Shown here piece by piece: positions 58,004-64,000 of a DNA stretch of 64,000 nucleotides (its first letter is position 1; every line of letters begins with the position of its first letter). Position numbers and translations under genes: made by a program. The notes beneath the pieces were generated by a model. It ran no database searches. It was not told the origin of the DNA and saw only the letters and a program-made list of their open reading frames with translations. The stretch comes from Lytechinus pictus (taxonomy: Eukaryota > Echinodermata > Echinoidea > Temnopleuroida > Toxopneustidae): positions 19,338,603-19,402,602 of the forward strand of contig NC_087254.1 of NCBI RefSeq assembly GCF_037042905.1. The letters are read 5' to 3'.

Positions 58004-61000
58004 GTGAGTAATGGTACTGTCCAATGTCATGTCAAGATGATTCCATTCAATTCAATATATTTCCAAAGGTTAAGCATACAATATAATCGGATGTGAAAAC
58101 TCAGTAAGCAAAGCTTGTAACGAGTGCACCGTAGAAATATAAAGACAATAATAATACTTTTAAAAGGGATTAAAGGAGACTTAAAGGATTAAAATAAACT
58201 TCATACAAAAGTGCAGTAAATATAAGAAAGGAAAAAAACAGAAAACAAAACAAAAAACGGGGCAACTCAAAATGTAATATGATGTCAAATGAAACAGTCC
58301 ATAATCAATAGATGTTTTAATTAATCTCGTGATATTGGTATGACTCCTAATTCATAAAGAACTGCAACCCTAGGGAGATCCTTAAATGAGTTATACTTGA
58401 TAGCAACTTTGTCATTCCCCCATTTTCATGTGTTTTAAAACTGAATGCCTCAAGCTTTTTGACATTGGTTATCTACATTTTTAACGACACTTTGTTTTCT
58501 TTTTCAATACGGTCAAAAAATCTTGCTATCAGCCGACAAGGTTGTTTTTCAGCAAGTCCGTAAAAATCAAAGTTACAGAATATATAACTTTAAAACAACA
58601 AAACAAATTCATACATTTTTTTATAGCATTAGTAATAATTCATTACACGCACATATTTACATAAACACACACACTCACGCAATACATACACACAAAAAGT
58701 ACAGCATCTCAATGTGCTTAATTCACCATGGGAAATACGTTTGGTATGCCTCGGATAAAAGAGGACAGCTTTACTTCATTCCGAATCTGTTGAGGAAGTT
58801 CATTAAAAATGCGTTATGAAGAGTGCTTAATTTCAAAATGTTTGTATTTGGTTTATCTAAAACTAAAGTTTTTTTTTCTATATTTCTTAATAAGTATGAA
58901 CTAGTTTTTGTACATAGCCTGGAGCATATTTACGATCAGGGCCCCGTTGTACAAAGAGTTACGATTGATCCGATCAATCGTAACTCTATGGAAATCCATC
59001 AGCGTCATAATTTTTTATACAGGAAATTTACAAAATGTTCTCTGTAATCAAAGGAGAACACTGCAAATTGTCAAGAAATCAATGAATTTATGGATATGGA
59101 TTCATATCTAGAATTTTTTGAACAAACATTCATTCATAATTATGTTGACTTTGCTGGCTTTCCATAGTTGCGATTGATTGGATCAAACGTAACTCTTTGT
59201 ACAACGGGGCCCAGGTGTTAGATGATTTAACATTTTTAACATGAGAGTTACTACATCCTAATATTTAGAACGTTCCTAGTCACTCGCGAGAAATCGGTTT
59301 TAAATATGAGACGGGTGTATCGGATTCCCCCATTGGCACTCAGACAAGAGCAGGTGTGTTTCACTTTGGTGTTGGAGGACCGTCTAGCTCAACAACGTCA
59401 GAACGGGACACAACACGACCGTCTACTCTGAACACGGACCGGCCGCAAACAATCGACACCCGACCATCAACCAGCGCCTTCCGATTGCAGTCAAATATTC
59501 CTGAAATGGGTCATCAGTATAAAGGTGTGAAAGTTCTTTCTTTATTTAATTATATTTTTATCTTATAATTGGATTGTAACATGTGGTAAATTTTTAAAGT
59601 AAAATTAGCCCCTTAAATCAGATCCTAAATTGTGAATATCACAACTGTTCACAGCAAAAGAGAAAACATTATATTGACCTATCTATATAGTACAACTTCA
59701 GGGTCGCGTTTCATGAAGATTCGTTATAATAACAAATGCACAATTTATGTAACAAGTTTATGTTAGCCAATCAGATTGAGGGATTTTTGGTAGCATAATA
59801 GGTTTTACCATATCCGATTCTTGTCATTTCTTCAAATCATATCTAGGGGGGAAATAGCTAATGCAGTATAGGGCCTATACTCTCTAATTTTCCAGATGGA
59901 ATAGCTGACAACAAGATTGAAAAACTAGCAACATCTCTCATGGATATTGACAAACAAAGAGTCATTCACTTTGGTCGGGAACTTGGATTACAAAATGTTG
60001 GAAAGTATTGTGGATATGGAATTGGTAAACCGATCTATAAATCAAAAATACTTCTCATGCTGCAAGACTGGAAAGGCAGAACCCCTGATGCACAGCAGGT
60101 CCAAGGTTTAATACAGGCTTTGAAGAATGCAAACCTGGAGCAGCTGGCAGGGAATTTACAAGACGGTTAGATCTACATTGTATTTGTTTCTTAATATTAT
60201 ATAACCCGAAGCTTTTTTTGTAATTTAGGTGATCATTGGGAAGGTATCATAATAATGTGCAGAAGGGTCCACTCCTCATTCTTGAATAAAAATTACATGG
60301 GGGGAGGAGAAATTATGAGTATCGGTAGTTAAAATGCTATACATTAATAAATGTTACATAATCATGTATTTCTTATTTTCCCGGGCTTATTTTTAGTCTA
60401 TAAAATGCACGATATCGAGAATCGATATTACATACTTTAATGATAGAGAAAGTGAGATAAATTGGATATTTCATAGTCTATAAATCCGGCCTCTGTAGTA
60501 TAGAGTGCCAAGTGTTCCCTCTTAACCACTCTTTTCAAATGTGCACAATTCTCTTACTAAATTAAATGTAACGGAGTAAACAACATCCCTCTCCGGATTA
60601 ACTAAATTAATCGTTTTGTAATCACTTGGTCATTTTCGTTACAAAGTGACATGCAAATTTTTTTTTTTGTAAAAGAAGATATCGAGAGCAGCACAAAGGG
60701 ATATTTTGTGTATGGTCGAAGAATTATTCTGTCAGTAGGCCCCTATATAAATATTATATTGATATTGCCAGGGCTGATTTTTATATCTCTACCGTGCATA
60801 CTTTAACACCCAACTTGAAGAAATTGAAAGTTGCAAATTTTCTATCATTCTGTTTTCTAATTGTGTTGATGGAAGACATATGGTAGAACAATAGTATACG
60901 AGTGTATTAAAATGCAGAAAGTAGTTTATCGTTACAAGGAATGATGAAAACATAGAAATAGAAGGTCAATTAATTGACAGGAAACAAAGAACTCTGAAGT

Positions 61001-63583
61001 CTTCTCGACTTTCTTTTAAGGGAAAAAGTATATACATTTACCTAGTAATTCTTCACATGGCCTTTATTTTCATGATCATTTCAAAAAGCCCCAGGACCCC
61101 CTCATTACAAAATGAGATACTTTGAACAATATGATGGATTTTGGTCTTCCTAAATAAAAAGATCAAAATGCTAAAAAATTCTTTGATTATAAGTTTGTTA
61201 CATTATAGTTATCAATGAAATTAGGTAACATCATCAGTCCATGTGCACATAATCAACGAACAGTTAAACACATTTCGCGGTTTGGTTGCCTTTCTCTCGA
61301 ACCCATTTCCTATACAGACCCGGTTACGTTTAAACAGGGAGTTAGGAGTTCTCTCTTCTTTAAGGGAAGGAAGGTGACAGTAACCCTGATGACATCCTCT
61401 GAGCCTTTCATCATAGAGGGGTTGAGGACAAAGCTGAAAGCGTTACAGAGTAGTCGTCCCAAGCTCATTGAAGCCGTTAGGCTCTACCAGCTACCGTACA
61501 GTGGACTAAAACACCACACCTTCAAGGAGGATGTTGATATCATGGTACTCTGTCATTCAATCGAAAACATGAGATTTTCCATCACCAACGTGACTGACTC
61601 CCTCTACGACGAGTTCCTCGAATACAGCAATGAGAAACTTGGTATGTGAAATGGATAAGAAGAATGCATGTGTCGAGCAATAGGAATAAAGATATTTTTA
61701 AAAGTGATTTATGGGTTTTCATTAATATTATATTTGTTTTAAATTAGTCGAAAAAATATATCTTTGGAAGAAACGTTCTCAGAGTCAAAGTATGAAGAGA
61801 ATGACATTCTAACTAACACGTATGGACAAAAATTTCCACAACATAATGCGTGTTGCGTTCAGTGAGAACGAGCTATTTTGAAAGCATCTACTTGTTGTTT
61901 TATTCCCTGTTAATGATTTATTTGTTCCGTACTATTTGTAGCTCATGTACTTTTTTTTATACAGGCTTCTATAGGAAAAGTAAATCTTTATTCAAGATTT
62001 TTTTTTAATATATAATATCCATCGATGCAAATGGGATACAAAAGCATCTTTCTCATGTTGTGTTCTATCAGGAAAAGATAGAATCGTTGTCATGGCTCAC
62101 GACTTCCCACCAGAAGCGGAAGAGGTAAGGGCAGTGAAGATGGATTCTTTTCGTTATAGCCAATACTCCACCTTCGATAACGCAGGTCTGGTCATGATCT
62201 GTGGGAGGATGGATAAGAGAGAGCCGGAGATTCGAGATCGAGATTGGGACAGCTTTGTGAAGTTCCTTGAGAATGCCTCCAAGAAACCCCTTCCTTCCAA
62301 GGCTCCTCCTGCAGGTGAGAAACAGGAATTCCCCGGAGAGTGCTTCATCAACGTTTTTGTCCAAAAAGTTGTCAGATAATTTTCCTTGATTTTGATTGGC
62401 TGAGAAGCTCTGTTAGTGTGGTGATTGTTGGATAAAACAGGACGTATACAATAAATCATCAGACAAGGCATTCTATGGAATGCTCCCTTGATTCTATCAT
62501 TTTATATTTTTGGATGATGATTATCAGTGATGTACAGATGGGGTGCTTTGGGGCGCTTGTCCCCCCCCAGAAAAAAAATCACGCCAAGACAAAAGAATAA
62601 AGGAAAATAAGAAGTGTAAAATATGATATCATTTTCTGAATATTGTGTCAAAATCTATCACAAAATTTGTAATTTTACAAAAAAATAAATTTTTGCTTGC
62701 TCGCTTTGCTCTCTCGAAAATTCTCAATCAATTTTGCCGGATACGCCATATCTTGCCCCCTCATTTTTTTTTTTTTTTTTTTTTTTTGCTCATTACGCCA
62801 CTGATATTTGTATTCATGTGACAAGTTCTGTGTGACACTCTTATTCTACCTGTAAAAGCATAAAAGGAGTGTCATATTGAACACGAACTGTCGTGAAATT
62901 TACTTCAAGAGCACTTTGGCCTAAACTGCAAAAGAATTTGTCATATAGCCTTATCTGTTTCGGTCTGATCAGAAATAGTTGAAACTTTTTAATTATCAGG
63001 TAATTCATTAATATTGGAGAGTCTTCCCTGTTACATAAATTGATGATTGTTGGTAACCACGTGATTTACGTTGATTACCATACAAACAATCGTAAAACGC
63101 GACTGTCATATTCGGGGAAATAAATATCTCTCATGATAAGTATACACTTTCTTTCCACATTTCCGTTAACATTACATACAGCTCAAACATCAGTTCATAC
63201 AGATGTCGCCTCCAACACCAAACAAACGTCTAAATTAGAGGAGCGAAAAATCAAGCCATTGACAGTCTCTTCAAGTCTCTCCGTTAGGATACAAACGAGA
63301 TCATCCAAGCCCGTCATCTATATCTGTACATCCTATGGACTCCACAGTATCAAAGGGCTCGCTGAAATGGTTCAGAATTCGGTGAAACAGTGTTACTCTT
63401 CTTGCGAGATCAAGGAGACGGAGCTGCCTTACAGTAGATTAGATGACTTTAAGTTTCCTTCAGAGGCAAGCAAAAGAGATGCCATGATTCTCTGCCATTC
63501 GGTGCATAACAGAGGTTACTCCATCACTGATGTTCCCAACTCACTTTACAACGTTTTTCTAAAGTACTGCAATCAGCTTTTTG
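57680..63583 (+). CDS. Gene 3, 5' part: Death-domain/double alpha-beta protein paralog (exons 1-6)
   Basis: Six exons are in the window: 57680-58003, 59269-59524, 59896-60165, 61318-61641, 62072-62314, 63182-63583; exon 7 lies beyond 64,000. Splice sites and phases match gene 2. Exons 3-6 and their introns are almost identical to gene 2, while exons 1 and 2 are clearly diverged, mostly by amino-acid changes and an indel. No frameshift or premature stop is seen. Domain order is as in gene 2: acidic/basic N-terminus, disordered linker, Death domain, first alpha/beta domain, and the first half of the second. Function is unknown. Confidence 0.8.
58937..59214. mobile_element. Foldback MITE in intron 1 of gene 3
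   Basis: GGGCCCCGTTGTACAAAGAG and CTCTTTGTACAACGGGGCCC are perfect inverted ends, with inner TTACGATTGATCCGATCAAT. Absent from gene 2, where the sequence runs ATCAGGTGCTAG. Confidence 0.85.
59269..59524 (+). CDS. Gene 3 exon 2: Ser/Thr/Pro/Arg-rich linker, short form
   Basis: The acceptor is cctaatatttag|AACGTT and the donor is TATAAAG|gtgtga. It has one copy of the 21-bp repeat that gene 2 has three times. Differences from gene 2 are mostly replacements in the first half. Confidence 0.75.
59896..60165 (+). CDS. Gene 3 exon 3: Death domain
   Basis: Same boundaries as gene 2 exon 3. Two residues differ: SLMDIDKQRVIHFG has His for Arg, and Thr replaces Ala before SLMD. Confidence 0.8.
61318..61641 (+). 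CDS. Gene 3 exon 4: first half of first alpha/beta domain
   Basis: Protein identical to gene 2 exon 4, with the same acceptor after tttcctatacag and donor at gtatgt. Confidence 0.75.
62072..62314 (+). CDS. Gene 3 exon 5: second half of first alpha/beta domain
   Basis: Differs from gene 2 at Gly to Cys (MICGRM), Ile to Lys (ASKKPLP) and Ser to Ala (SKAPPA). The readthrough tail ending FVQKVVR is kept. Confidence 0.8.
62525..62803. mobile_element. hAT-like element in intron 5 of gene 3
   Basis: Third copy of the insertion described at 308-565. Confidence 0.55.
63182..63583 (+). CDS. Gene 3 exon 6: linker and first half of second alpha/beta domain
   Basis: Protein identical to gene 2 exon 6; two silent differences (TTG/TTA Leu, GAC/GAT Asp). 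Confidence 0.8.
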
Positions 63584-63907
63584 GTAAGCAATAATTGTGA
63601 AACGTGGTTTTTACTGTGCCCACTTAAGGTAGAGGGGGATCACTTCGGTGTTCTTTCCAACAAAAACATGAAAACTATTTCTATGAATTTTTCCAGTACC
63701 ACACATCTTTGCATTATATAAATAACCCTGCCCACCATCCCTAAGAAATTAAAAAGGGAAAGTTGGTGCAGGATTCTACTGAAACTGTTTAAAGCGCCAA
63801 ATGACTTGCTGAGATGGAGAGATATTTTTTCTTACCAAGTTGGCTTACTAGCTTTATTATTTTTACACGAAGAGATACGTTATTATCCCAAGTCATGATT
63901 ATGTAAG

Positions 63908-64000
63908 TAACCGGGGGCGGCGTTCCTGGAGCACAGTGCCCCCTCCCCTCCCCACTTTTTGAAGCCCTGAAAATGTGCCCTTTTTACACAATGAAATTGC
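63908..64000. mobile_element. Start of hAT-like element in intron 6 of gene 3 (cut by window edge)
   Basis: Begins after TATGTAAG with TAACCGGGGGCGGCG, as at 27,330. Confidence 0.6.

Overview
This is animal nuclear DNA: AT-rich, with GT-AG introns, many short non-autonomous DNA transposons, long (TAG)n microsatellites and no operons, rRNA or tRNA genes. The repeats resemble families I associate with sea urchins: TTAA-flanked elements beginning AGGGATGGTCCGGGCTGAAA and AGGAGAATGAAAC, foldback elements opening GGGGCCCGTTTCAT, and CTGAGTTTCAGGTCACATGA-type tandem repeats. I therefore read the window as an echinoderm, probably a sea urchin. That is recognition from memory, not a database match.

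The window is a tandem array of one locus. Position 1 corresponds to 25,631 and to 62,209, so the window holds most of unit 1 (1-25,630), all of unit 2 (25,631-62,208) and the start of unit 3. Each unit boundary falls inside a gene, giving three paralogous forward-strand genes: the 3' end of gene 1 (1-3,801), all of gene 2 (21,179-33,743) and the 5' part of gene 3 (57,680 to beyond 64,000). Gene 2 has seven exons that join in frame into a predicted 692-residue protein. In order it has a charged, NLS-like N-terminus, a Ser/Thr/Pro/Arg-rich linker, a Death domain, and two copies of an alpha/beta domain, each encoded by a pair of exons. I do not recognise the alpha/beta domain. All internal boundaries from exon 2 onward are phase 1. 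An extra terminal exon of the same family (13,495-13,703) lies 9.7 kb downstream of gene 1.

The paralogs differ mainly by amino-acid-changing substitutions. In exon 1 of genes 2 and 3, 16 of 17 differing codons are nonsynonymous; in exon 7 of genes 1 and 2, 12 of 14 are. Introns next to these exons are far more alike. A Death-domain protein in a tandem, fast-diverging array looks like innate immunity or cell-death signalling, but that role is inferred from context only.

Between the genes lie mobile elements. They include a cruciform-prone palindromic satellite (3,959-5,107), a 4.1-kb LTR retrotransposon with only a protease-like ORF (45,679-49,758) nested in a TIR element nested in a non-LTR retrotransposon fragment, several elements with 8-bp target duplications (hAT-like), TTAA-flanked and TA-flanked elements, L2/CR1-like 3' ends, and long (TAG)n/(TTG)n arrays. 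Unit 2 is about 11 kb longer than unit 1, mostly because of these insertions. From 15,862 and 52,851 onward the two units become nearly identical, which points to recent duplication, gene conversion, or possibly an assembly effect.
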